A stretch of DNA of 38,919 nt from a virus. Made by a program: the position numbers and the translations under genes. Shown piece after piece: positions 30,222 to 37,217 of this stretch (the first letter of the stretch is position 1; every line of letters starts with the position of its first letter). The notes below the pieces were generated by a model. The model searched no databases and was not told the origin of the DNA. It saw only the letters and a program-made list of their open reading frames with translations. Location: the IMG/VR virus record IMGVR_UViG_3300045733_000189, positions 1-38,919 of that record; one strand, written 5' to 3'.

Positions 30222-30502
30222 GCGCCATCATGAAGGGACGAATCGTCGACATCACTGAAGGCGAGACGGTTCATGTGCGCCTCAATGACCACGAGCCCAT
30301 CGAGTTTCCCTGCGATGATCTCCTCCTGATCCCCGACGACGGGAGCCAGGTGGTGGTGAGCAGGGAGGACCTGACGAAGATGGATACACTTGCGGCCATG
30401 ATCGCCAATCACTCGACGGACGACATCGCCTCATCTGCCGCTAGGGATATCGGGTACATCATCGCTGCCATCCTGGGCACCGAAGGAGGTGGAGACAGGT
30501 GA
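30218..30502 (+). CDS. Hypothetical 94-aa protein
   Basis: Not recognised. N-terminal beta-rich part (IMKGRIVDITEGETVHVRLND) and acidic C-terminal helix. Similar in pattern to small OB- or SH3-like accessory proteins. Overlaps neighbours by 4 bases. Confidence 0.63.
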   Translation: MSAIMKGRIVDITEGETVHVRLNDHEPIEFPCDDLLLIPDDGSQVVVSREDLTKMDTLAAMIANHSTDDIASSAARDIGYIIAAILGTEGGGDR

Positions 30503-30702
30503 GCGATATGAAGACCAAAGCAGCCATCAAGGCCCTTCAGGAAGCCGACAGGTGGGCCGTGGTGGTAGAGACCAAGCACGAGAAGTCCAGCGAGTTCTCC
30601 CTGCTGTGGAGTGACGACGCCGAGCACTCTGTACCGAGGCTGCGGAAGGCTGTTCGCATGGCGCTTCCAGCTCGGGCGCACCAACGGAGGGGCACCCCAT
30701 GA
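30499..30702 (+). CDS. Hypothetical 67-aa protein
   Basis: Not recognised. Start taken as the GTG at 30499 in the GTGA overlap; an ATG at 30508 is a shorter option. Helix (KTKAAIKALQEADRW), then strands WAVVVETKHEKS and LWSDDAEHSVP. Overlaps the next ATG by 4 bases. Confidence 0.6.
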   Translation: MSDMKTKAAIKALQEADRWAVVVETKHEKSSEFSLLWSDDAEHSVPRLRKAVRMALPARAHQRRGTP

Positions 30703-31340
30703 CTGAGCGGGCCAAGATCGCGGAGGCGCTGCTCTGCCAAGCAAACGCCGTGGACTTCACCATCGGCGGCCCAACCGAGGATACCGAGATCCTGCGTCGT
30801 GCTGCCGCCCTCCTCACCTCGCAGCCCGAGGACGTGGGGGAGGCGGCCGATCTTGTACGTGCCCTGCATCTCGTCAGGGCGATTGGTGTGAACGCGGAAG
30901 GAAACGCCTTCATTCGTGACCGCGCCACTGAGGCAGAGAGAGAGATTCGTGCTGCCCTCACCCGCGAGCCCGTGGCCCCGGAGCCGACGCAGGAGCCGGT
31001 GGGCTTTCTCGTGACACGCCCGCAGTGGATTAGTGGCCCGGTGTATCAGTACTTCACCGAGTCGCGCGAAGCGGCAGAAGCGGAGGTGTTTGCTTGGAAG
31101 GGATTGAACGAGGCCGCATCCTTCGCCCCCCTCTACGCCTCCCCCGTGCTGGCCCAGGAGCGGGAGACGGAGGTCGAAGACAAGAAGCGGGACGATGAGA
31201 TCTCATTTGCGTTCGCCGCTGGCTATGGCTCGGGTTACGGGGACGGCGAAAACAGACGGCGGATGGACCCGTGCGCAGCATGGGACCGACTGCTCCGCGC
31301 ACCCCAGGGGGCCAGCGAGCCCACGGAGGAAGAGCGGTGA
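30699..31340 (+). CDS. Hypothetical 213-aa protein
   Basis: Not recognised. N-terminal helical half (about 1-95, ALHLVRAIGVN), a central beta stretch GFLVTRPQWISGPVYQYFTESREAAE (about 103-130, similar to small DUF-type domains) and an acidic, charged C-terminal part. No cysteine cluster or nucleotide motif. It directly precedes the replication initiator candidate and overlaps it by GTGA. Confidence 0.7.
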   Translation: MTERAKIAEALLCQANAVDFTIGGPTEDTEILRRAAALLTSQPEDVGEAADLVRALHLVRAIGVNAEGNAFIRDRATEAEREIRAALTREPVAPEPTQEPVGFLVTRPQWISGPVYQYFTESREAAEAEVFAWKGLNEAASFAPLYASPVLAQERETEVEDKKRDDEISFAFAAGYGSGYGDGENRRRMDPCAAWDRLLRAPQGASEPTEEER

Positions 31341-32152
31341 GGATCCGAAATTGGGAGACGTTCCAGCACTACAAGCACCGCTCCCCACCATGGATCCGGC
31401 TATACCGGACGCTGCTCGACAACCCGGAGTGGTTCGAGCTTCCACCGGCCGCCGCGAAGCTGCTCGTGGAGCTCTGGCTGATGGCCAGCGAGAAGGATGG
31501 CGAGCTTCCCGATAGCGGGACGCTAGCATGGCGCCTGCGCCGCACCCGCGACGATGTGGAAATGTGCCTCAAGTCGTTGGTAGACAGGGATTTCGTCATC
31601 CCTGACGTGGCCACGCTAGCGCCATGCTTGCAAGATGCTAGCAAGATGCTACTCCAGAGTAGAGTAGAGGAGAGTAGAGACAGAGAAGAGAAGAAGCCTG
31701 CAGGCGCGCACGCGGAGTTGCACTCGTGGATGGGGGAGCACGCCGGGTGCCTGGCCCACCTCGAGGGTATCACACAGTCGGCTATCTGGGGACTCTGGGG
31801 ACCATCCGGGGTCCAGGCCCAGGACTGGAAGGGCATCGAGCCACCACGCCAGCAAGCCATCCTCTCGACCGTGGTCCTGACCTACGCCGCCGAGGGCAAG
31901 CGCGGGTTCCATCGGCCGTTCTTCGCCAAGATCCTGACGCGCGCCGTTGAGGATGCCATCACATCCGACCGCCAAGCCGAACAGCGGGACACGGAACAAT
32001 CCACGGCCAGCGAACACCGCACGGCAGCGAAGCGCCTCGAGGAAGCCGAGATCGCACGGCTCAATGCCGAAGCCGTGAAGGTCGCGGCGCCAATCCCCGT
32101 AGGATCACGCACCCATACCCGAGGCACCGGCCTCGAAAAGGTGGTCGCATGA
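31337..32152 (+). CDS. Replication initiator candidate (DnaD/lambda-O-like winged helix)
   Basis: A 271-residue protein with a winged-helix domain at about 15-95 (LYRTLLDNPEWFELPPAAAKLLVELWLM...DSGTLAWRLRRTRDDVEMCLKSLVDRDFV), as in phage replisome organisers. A linker at about 95-125 is polar and charged, and a second helical domain (about 130-215) resembles C-terminal replisome-loader parts (GFHRPFFAKILTRAVEDA). No helicase or helicase loader is recognised nearby, so it must use host proteins. Tandem DNA repeats in the linker may be the origin. Starts at a GTG in a GTGA overlap. DnaD-type or O-type is inferred, not shown. Confidence 0.7.
   Translation: MRIRNWETFQHYKHRSPPWIRLYRTLLDNPEWFELPPAAAKLLVELWLMASEKDGELPDSGTLAWRLRRTRDDVEMCLKSLVDRDFVIPDVATLAPCLQDASKMLLQSRVEESRDREEKKPAGAHAELHSWMGEHAGCLAHLEGITQSAIWGLWGPSGVQAQDWKGIEPPRQQAILSTVVLTYAAEGKRGFHRPFFAKILTRAVEDAITSDRQAEQRDTEQSTASEHRTAAKRLEEAEIARLNAEAVKVAAPIPVGSRTHTRGTGLEKVVA
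31522..31696. other. Candidate replication origin inside the initiator gene
   Basis: The DNA has three GCTAGC palindromes (31522-31527, 31615-31620, 31637-31642), an exact 11-bp tandem repeat GCAAGATGCTA at 31630-31640 and 31641-31651, and a purine-rich run with three AGAGT/AGTAGAG units over 31656-31696. The region is clearly less GC-rich than the flanking coding DNA. Lambda-type origins lie inside the initiator gene between its two domains, as here. This is an inference from position and repeats. Confidence 0.5.
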
Positions 32153-32177
32153 TGTCCGCCCCGTGGGGGAATTAGGC

Positions 32178-32582
32178 ATGGCCAAAGCTCCGGCCAAACC
32201 AGCGGGACGGAAGAAGCCCAAGCACAAGCCGACGCTGGTCCCCCAGGCGCACGGAGGTGCGCTGCTCTCTGGGGGCACTGGAGCCTATGGCCTGAGCACC
32301 GGACGCCCACCCGACGCCATCCGCCGGGCCCTGCGGGCGTCATTCGAGAAGCGGCTCCCCATCCTCGAAGAGATCGCGGACGGGAAGGATCCCGAGGCCA
32401 AGCCGTCCGACCGCATCAAGGCCGTGGACACCCTGGCGAAGTACGGCCTCGGCACGATCCAGGAGATGAGCGTGGACTCGGTGCGGGGTCGCCTGGCCCG
32501 GACCATCGAGCTGATCCGCTCCGAGCTTGAGCCCGAGCAGGCCGTTGCGCTCCTGGCGAAGATGGCGGTCCTGTGGGAGTAA
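32178..32582 (+). CDS. Small terminase subunit candidate
   Basis: A 134-residue protein upstream of the large terminase. The basic, proline/lysine-rich N-terminus (MAKAPAKPAGRKKPKHKP) is followed by helices (about 45-130: RRALRASFEKRLPILEEIADG, RLARTIELIRSELEPEQAVALL). The start is the ATG at 32178; a GTG at 32163 is an alternative. It resembles helical small terminase-type proteins, but no HTH signature is certain. Position is the main evidence. Confidence 0.6.
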   Translation: MAKAPAKPAGRKKPKHKPTLVPQAHGGALLSGGTGAYGLSTGRPPDAIRRALRASFEKRLPILEEIADGKDPEAKPSDRIKAVDTLAKYGLGTIQEMSVDSVRGRLARTIELIRSELEPEQAVALLAKMAVLWE

Positions 32583-32770
32583 CCCCTCCGCTTCATCCCA
32601 ACTGCCGGTGTGTACTGGTTGGGGTGGACGGCGCGCTCATAGCTGGCGACCAGCGCCTGCGTGATATCTACGAGACGCGGCTCCTTCTGGCGCGGATCTA
32701 CGGTTGCAGGCCCGACCTTGTTGACGACGTGGTGGCCTACGCCATGAAGCAGATCCCCCCATGGGAGTGA
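32573..32770 (+). CDS. 65-aa protein between terminase genes
   Basis: Not recognised. Overlaps the end of the small terminase candidate by 10 bases and the large terminase start by 10 bases. Opens MGVTPPLHPNCRCVLVG, where HPNCRC is the end motif of MuF-type head proteins, then an unrelated helical segment. It could be a true small gene, or a remnant of an old head gene. The GTG at 32573 is the only convincing start. Confidence 0.5.
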   Translation: MGVTPPLHPNCRCVLVGVDGALIAGDQRLRDIYETRLLLARIYGCRPDLVDDVVAYAMKQIPPWE

Positions 32771-34026
32771 GCGTCTGGCCCGAGCCACGCAGCGGGTTCG
32801 GCGCGCTGTTCGAGCCGCCGGCCGAGGCGAACACGCACGGCATCCCCGACCCCGACATGCCCGAGTACGCCTCCGAACTCTGGCGCCCGCATCGCTACAA
32901 GGTGCTATGGGGTGGCCGCGGCGCCGCCCGCTCGTGGTCGGTCGCTCGGGCACTCGTGACGCTTGGGGCCAGGGCGCCGATCCGCGTGCTCTGCGCCAGG
33001 GAGCTTCAGCGGTCGATCAAGGACAGCGTGCACCGGCTGCTCCAGGACCAGATCGAGCTGCTCGGCCTGCCCGGCTACGACGTGACCCAGGCAGAGATCC
33101 GCCACGCGAACGGCACGCTGTTCCTGTTCTACGGCCTGCGCTACAACGCCACGCAGATCAAGAGCCTGGAGGCCGTGGATCTGTGCTGGGTCGAGGAGGC
33201 CGAGCGTGTGTCCGAGGAGTCGTGGAACGTGCTCATCCCCACGATCCGAAAGAGCGGCTCCGAGATCTGGGTCACGTTCAACCCGGACGTTGAGAGCGAC
33301 CCGACCTATCGGCGCTTCGTGCTGCGCCCACCGCCCGAGGCCTGGGTGCGCAAGGTGAGCGCCGAGGACAACCCGTGGCTCCCCGAGGAGCTGCGGAAAG
33401 AGCGCGACTGGCTGTACCAGGTGGACCCGGACGCCGCTGCCCACGTCTGGGGCGGCGAGTGCAGGAGCGCGACCGATGCCCAAGTGCTCAAGGGCAAGTG
33501 GGTCGTGGAGCACTTCGAGCCGGACGCGACGTGGCCGCACCCGTACCATGGGCTGGACTTCGGCTTCGCCCAGGACCCGACCGCGGGCGTCCAGGTCTAC
33601 GTCCGCGAGCGCACGCTCTACGTCCGGCGCGAGCTCTACCGGATCAGCCTGGAGATCGACGACACGGCGCGCGCGCTGGAGGTCGCCATCCCTGGGATCG
33701 CCGGCTACGTGGTGCGCGCCGACTCGGCCCGGCCCGACTCGATCTCCTACCTGCGCCGTCACGGGATGCCGCGCATCGAGGGCGTGAAGAAGGGGCCGGG
33801 CAGCGTGGAGGACGGGATTGCCCACCTGCGGAGTTACGAGCGCATCGTCGTCCACCCGGACTGCCGCCACTTCGCGGACGAGTGCCGGCTCTACTCGTAC
33901 AAGCTCGACGCCAGGACGGACGACGTACTGCCCGAGATCGTGGACAAGCACAATCACCTGATCGACGCGACCCGGTACGCGCTCCAGCCACTCATCCGGG
34001 CGCGCGGTATGCCGTGGTCGCTATGA
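32761..34026 (+). CDS. Terminase large subunit
   Basis: A 421-residue packaging ATPase/nuclease (PBSX/Terminase_3-like). The ATPase region has GGRGAARSWS at 51-60 as the Walker A-type loop, with Arg at 57 where Lys is usual, and a Walker B strand VDLCWVEEAER (about 138-148). The nuclease part has GLDFGFAQDPTAG (about 264-276), ADSARPDSI (about 324-332) and DATRYALQP near the end. It pumps DNA into the prohead through the portal and cuts it. The ATG at 32761 overlaps the upstream small gene. It fits the position before portal, protease and capsid. Confidence 0.93.
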   Translation: MGVSVWPEPRSGFGALFEPPAEANTHGIPDPDMPEYASELWRPHRYKVLWGGRGAARSWSVARALVTLGARAPIRVLCARELQRSIKDSVHRLLQDQIELLGLPGYDVTQAEIRHANGTLFLFYGLRYNATQIKSLEAVDLCWVEEAERVSEESWNVLIPTIRKSGSEIWVTFNPDVESDPTYRRFVLRPPPEAWVRKVSAEDNPWLPEELRKERDWLYQVDPDAAAHVWGGECRSATDAQVLKGKWVVEHFEPDATWPHPYHGLDFGFAQDPTAGVQVYVRERTLYVRRELYRISLEIDDTARALEVAIPGIAGYVVRADSARPDSISYLRRHGMPRIEGVKKGPGSVEDGIAHLRSYERIVVHPDCRHFADECRLYSYKLDARTDDVLPEIVDKHNHLIDATRYALQPLIRARGMPWSL

Positions 34027-34226
34027 CGCGCGAAGTCCGCTGCCTGGGCCCGCACCCGCATTACGAGGGGTGGCAATGCCGGAAGAAGCTCGCCGTGGTC
34101 ACGGGCGTGGATATCCAGGTCGCACGCGGCGACAGCCGACCACCCGCGCTGGGTGACTTCGAGATCACTTGCCCGCGGTGTGGCGTCAGGTGGGTGATCT
34201 GGGATGCGGCCAAGGAGGCGGCTTGA
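34023..34226 (+). CDS. Com-like small zinc-ribbon protein
   Basis: A 67-residue protein with C7, C19, C50 and C53. The second half (GDFEITCPRCGVRWVIW) matches the IEI-x-CPRC end of Mu Com-type zinc fingers, which bind RNA or DNA in the control of mom. The first cysteine pair is more widely spaced (C-x11-C) than in Com. It lies in an ATGA overlap after the large terminase and ends just before the portal-gene promoter. Function is inference. Confidence 0.68.
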   Translation: MTREVRCLGPHPHYEGWQCRKKLAVVTGVDIQVARGDSRPPALGDFEITCPRCGVRWVIWDAAKEAA

Positions 34227-34251
34227 CACGGTAGGGGCTACTCCCCATTTT
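34223..34251 (+). promoter_or_regulatory. Putative late promoter before the portal gene, with dyad
   Basis: A perfect TTGACA (34223-34228) is followed after 17 bases by CATTTT (34246-34251). The inverted repeat CTCCCC (34241-34246) / GGGGAG (34253-34258) overlaps the -10 region, the position of a repressor or activator operator. The -35 box overlaps the Com-like gene stop. The match to the -10 consensus is moderate. Confidence 0.5.
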
Positions 34252-34258
34252 GGGGGAG
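34241..34258. promoter_or_regulatory. Operator-like dyad CTCCCC-n6-GGGGAG
   Basis: Perfect 6-bp arms around ATTTTG. It lies across the -10 box of the putative late promoter and can also form an RNA stem with alternative pairing to GGGG at 34234-34237. It could be a protein-binding site or an RNA switch. Confidence 0.4.
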
Positions 34259-34310
34259 CCTAACATATCCCGGGCGAGGGTGCTCGGGCGCAGGGACGAT
34301 GAGCCCATTG

Positions 34311-34345
34311 AGGCCGGTCCTCCGCAGAACGCGGGGGGCCGGCCT
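34311..34345 (+). terminator. Terminator-like hairpin before the portal gene
   Basis: The arms AGGCCGGTCCTCCGC (34311-34325) and GCGGGGGGCCGGCCT (34331-34345) pair over 15 bp with two G-U pairs around the loop AGAAC, followed by TTTGCCGTTT. It is one of the strongest hairpins in the window. It lies between the putative promoter and the portal ribosome site, so it may attenuate the late transcript. Confidence 0.55.
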
Positions 34346-34368
34346 TTGCCGTTTCACCCAGGAGGCGC

Positions 34369-36465
34369 GTGGGTCTACAGGATCGGCTGGTGCGCTGGCT
34401 CACGAAGGCGGCGGGCCCTCCGGCGGAAGTGAAGACCGCCTGGGCATCGCCGCCTGTGTCGTTCATCCCACGCGACAACGACGGCCACACCATCGACGTG
34501 GAGATGGGCAACCGCGCGGCCTACACGGCCTCCGTGCTTATCAACGCGGCGATGCGCTACCGGGCGACCAAGCTGTCCGAGGCCCCCCTCGTCGTCATGG
34601 ACGAGACGGACGACGGCATGGAATGGCTCCCTGACCACGAGCTGGCCGAGCTGCTGCAGTACCCGAACGCCGACGAGGAGATGGCCGATCTGGTTGAGGC
34701 CACGTCCCTCGCCATGGACTCGACCGGGATGGCGATCTGGCTGATCGACCGGGACCGGGGCACGCGCCCGGCCCGCCTGTCGCTCTACGGCGCGGACGAG
34801 TTCACGGTATCGAAGGCGGAGGGGCGCATCTACGGGCGCTTCGACGTCACGGTCGAGGGCGGGCACAAGATCGTGGGCCCCGACGACGTGGTGTTCTTCC
34901 GCAACCCGAACCCGACCGACCGCTGGCATGGGCTCGCGCCCGTGGACGTGCTGGCCCGCCACATCGGCATCGAGGCGAAGCTCCTGCGCTCGATCCTCCA
35001 CGGGCTGGACAACGCGGTCGTGCCCGGCCTGACGATCACGTACCCGGAGACGTTCTCGCTCACCGACGAACAGCGGGTGGAGTTCAAGAGCACGCTTCAG
35101 GCGAACTACGCCGAGGCCCGCAACCACGGCAAGCCGCTCGTGCTCGGTGGCGGTGGGACGGCCACCCAGAACACGCTCGGGTTCGCCGGCCTGGAGGGCG
35201 GGGCACTCTACCGCGACATCGAGGCTGCGGTGTGCGTGACGTTCGGCGTGCGGCCCGAGATCCTGGCCATGAGCATCGGCCTGGAGAACGCGCCGTGGAG
35301 CAACATGCGGATTGCCCAGCGCCTGTCCTACGACGAGACGATCATCCCGCTCTGGGGCAAGTATCAGCGGACCCTCACCCGCCAACTGCTCCGCCAGGTG
35401 GACGAGGACCCTGCCCACCTCGTGCGCTTCAGCACCGAGGACGTGCGTGCGCTCCAGGCCGACGCCGAGCAGGACGCCCGGATCAGCTCGCTGCTCAAGG
35501 ACATCGCCACGCGCAACCAGCGCCGGCAGATCGCGGGCCTGGAGCCCATGACCGACGATCCCGAGTTCTGGGACGATGTCCAGGCGCCCGAGCCTCCGAA
35601 GGTGCCAGGCGTGCCCGGCGAGGAAGTGCCCCAGCCGCCAATGCCGCCCGCCAAGGGTCAGCTCAAGGCGATGCGCGAGCGCCGCAAGTTCACGGCCCGC
35701 TGGCTCCGCTACCGGCTTTGGGAGTCGGAGATGAGTTCCCAGCGCGTCGTCTGGACGATGGCCGCGGCGAAGCGGCTCGAAGAGGACCGGGCCTACGTGC
35801 TCGACATGGCCGACGTGATGCTCCGCCCCGCCAAAAGCGCCAAGGAAATCGTCCGTCCGCCCGCCGATCCCGAGACGATCCGCCGCATGCAGCGCACGCT
35901 CATGGCCTCGAAGCAGATCGAGGAGAAGTGGGCGCCCATCGCCAAGCAGCTCACCAAGGCGACCGCGGAGTTGTCGGTGGCGAACACCGCCCAGGTCATG
36001 GGCATGAGCTTCGACCTGCTCCAGCCGGGCGTCACGGACTTCGTGGCCGTTCACTCGGCCGAGTTGGTGACCAACGTCACGACCACGACCAAGGAAGCGA
36101 TCCGCGACGCGCTCCAGCAGGGCCTCGAGGCCGGCGAGGGCATCCCGGAGATCCGGGCTCGCATCATGGCGTCCGGCGCGTTCGGCGAGGCCCGGGCCGA
36201 GTTGATCGCCCGCACCGAGACGACCGCGGCGGCCAACGGCGCCGCGAACAAGAGCCTCGCCGACTACTCGGAGCGCACGGGGAGGGCGGTCGAAAAGTCC
36301 TGGCTGTCTGCCCGCGACGACAGGGTCCGCGAGGAACACGCCGCGATGGACGATGGGAGTTGGATCCCGCTTGACGACACGTTCGCGAATGGGGAGGACG
36401 AGCCATCGGCCCCAGGGTGCCGGTGCACTTTGCTCTACAGGTTTTCAGACGAGGAGGGCACATGA
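34369..36465 (+). CDS. Portal protein fused to MuF-like head morphogenesis domain
   Basis: A 698-residue protein. Residues 1-410 match HK97-type portals (Phage_portal), with RAAYTASVLINAAMRYRATKLSEAPL, DDVVFFRNPNPTDRWHGLAPVDV and GVRPEILAMSIGLENAPWSNMRIAQRL. A proline-rich linker (about 400-425, PEPPKVPGVPGEEVPQPPMP) leads to a MuF-like domain (about 440-698) ending RTETTAAANGAANKS, DRVREEHAAMDDGSWIPLDD and APGCRCTLLYRF. Portal and MuF are separate genes in most phages. The start is the GTG at 34369, 3 bases after GGAGG, which is close; a GTG at 34390 is less likely. Confidence 0.9.
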   Translation: MGLQDRLVRWLTKAAGPPAEVKTAWASPPVSFIPRDNDGHTIDVEMGNRAAYTASVLINAAMRYRATKLSEAPLVVMDETDDGMEWLPDHELAELLQYPNADEEMADLVEATSLAMDSTGMAIWLIDRDRGTRPARLSLYGADEFTVSKAEGRIYGRFDVTVEGGHKIVGPDDVVFFRNPNPTDRWHGLAPVDVLARHIGIEAKLLRSILHGLDNAVVPGLTITYPETFSLTDEQRVEFKSTLQANYAEARNHGKPLVLGGGGTATQNTLGFAGLEGGALYRDIEAAVCVTFGVRPEILAMSIGLENAPWSNMRIAQRLSYDETIIPLWGKYQRTLTRQLLRQVDEDPAHLVRFSTEDVRALQADAEQDARISSLLKDIATRNQRRQIAGLEPMTDDPEFWDDVQAPEPPKVPGVPGEEVPQPPMPPAKGQLKAMRERRKFTARWLRYRLWESEMSSQRVVWTMAAAKRLEEDRAYVLDMADVMLRPAKSAKEIVRPPADPETIRRMQRTLMASKQIEEKWAPIAKQLTKATAELSVANTAQVMGMSFDLLQPGVTDFVAVHSAELVTNVTTTTKEAIRDALQQGLEAGEGIPEIRARIMASGAFGEARAELIARTETTAAANGAANKSLADYSERTGRAVEKSWLSARDDRVREEHAAMDDGSWIPLDDTFANGEDEPSAPGCRCTLLYRFSDEEGT

Positions 36466-37217
36466 CTACCGCCGCGACACCGACCAAGGCCCGCGCGCCG
36501 TTCGAGGTCAAGGGCCTCGATGTCGAGGCGCGCACGTTCGAGGGGCTGGCCTCCACCTGGGACCGCGACATGGGCGACGACGTCATCCACCGCGGCGCGT
36601 TCAAGGACTGGCTCGGCGAGTGGGAGAAGGGCGGCAAGGTGCTCCCGCTCGTGGATCAGCACAACTACGGCAGCGTGCGCTCCGTGATCGGCAAGCTCAT
36701 GGAAGCACGCGAGACGAAGGACGGGCTCCTCACCAAGTGGCAGGTCATCGAGGGTGCTGACGGCGACGAGATCCTGACCCGCCTCAAGGGCGGCTACATC
36801 GACGCTCTCAGCATCGGCTACGAGCCCGTCGAGTTCGACTTCACGAAGGACGATACGGCCCGGTTCGGCGAGATCCGGCACATCCGCAAGCTGTCGCTGA
36901 TGGAGACCTCGCTCGTCCTCTGGCCCATGAACCCCAACGCGCGGATCGACCTGGATTCGGTCAAGTCCGCGTGCGGCACGATGGAAGCGGACGAACTCCG
37001 CAAGCTCACTGGTTACATCGGCGGTCTGCTCCGCACGGCACCCGCGAAAGCGGCTGATCCGCCCCCGGAGCCGCCCGCCACCCCGCCCGAAGCGCCACCC
37101 GATGACGTGGCCGCGCAGAAGGCAGAAGAGGATGCGTATCCCTGGGCCGAAGCACTCGCCCACCGCATCCGCGCGGTCACACTCAGATCGAGCGTCACGC
37201 TCGGGAGGAACACATGA
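36462..37217 (+). CDS. HK97-type prohead protease
   Basis: A 251-residue capsid maturation protease. The opening RTFEGLASTWDRDMGDDVIHRGAF is the standard family start. The catalytic residues are H67 (PLVDQHNYG) and S117 (IDALSIGYEP). The C-terminal 50 residues are a flexible proline/alanine/acidic linker followed by helices. It is encoded between the portal and the capsid, each overlapping by 4 bases. It would cut the capsid delta domain. Confidence 0.92.
   Translation: MTTAATPTKARAPFEVKGLDVEARTFEGLASTWDRDMGDDVIHRGAFKDWLGEWEKGGKVLPLVDQHNYGSVRSVIGKLMEARETKDGLLTKWQVIEGADGDEILTRLKGGYIDALSIGYEPVEFDFTKDDTARFGEIRHIRKLSLMETSLVLWPMNPNARIDLDSVKSACGTMEADELRKLTGYIGGLLRTAPAKAADPPPEPPATPPEAPPDDVAAQKAEEDAYPWAEALAHRIRAVTLRSSVTLGRNT

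Noticed and set aside
34375-36339. Minus-strand frame of 654 codons opposite the portal gene
   Set aside because: Full overlap with a clear portal/MuF coding sequence and His/Arg/Leu-rich composition; shadow frame.
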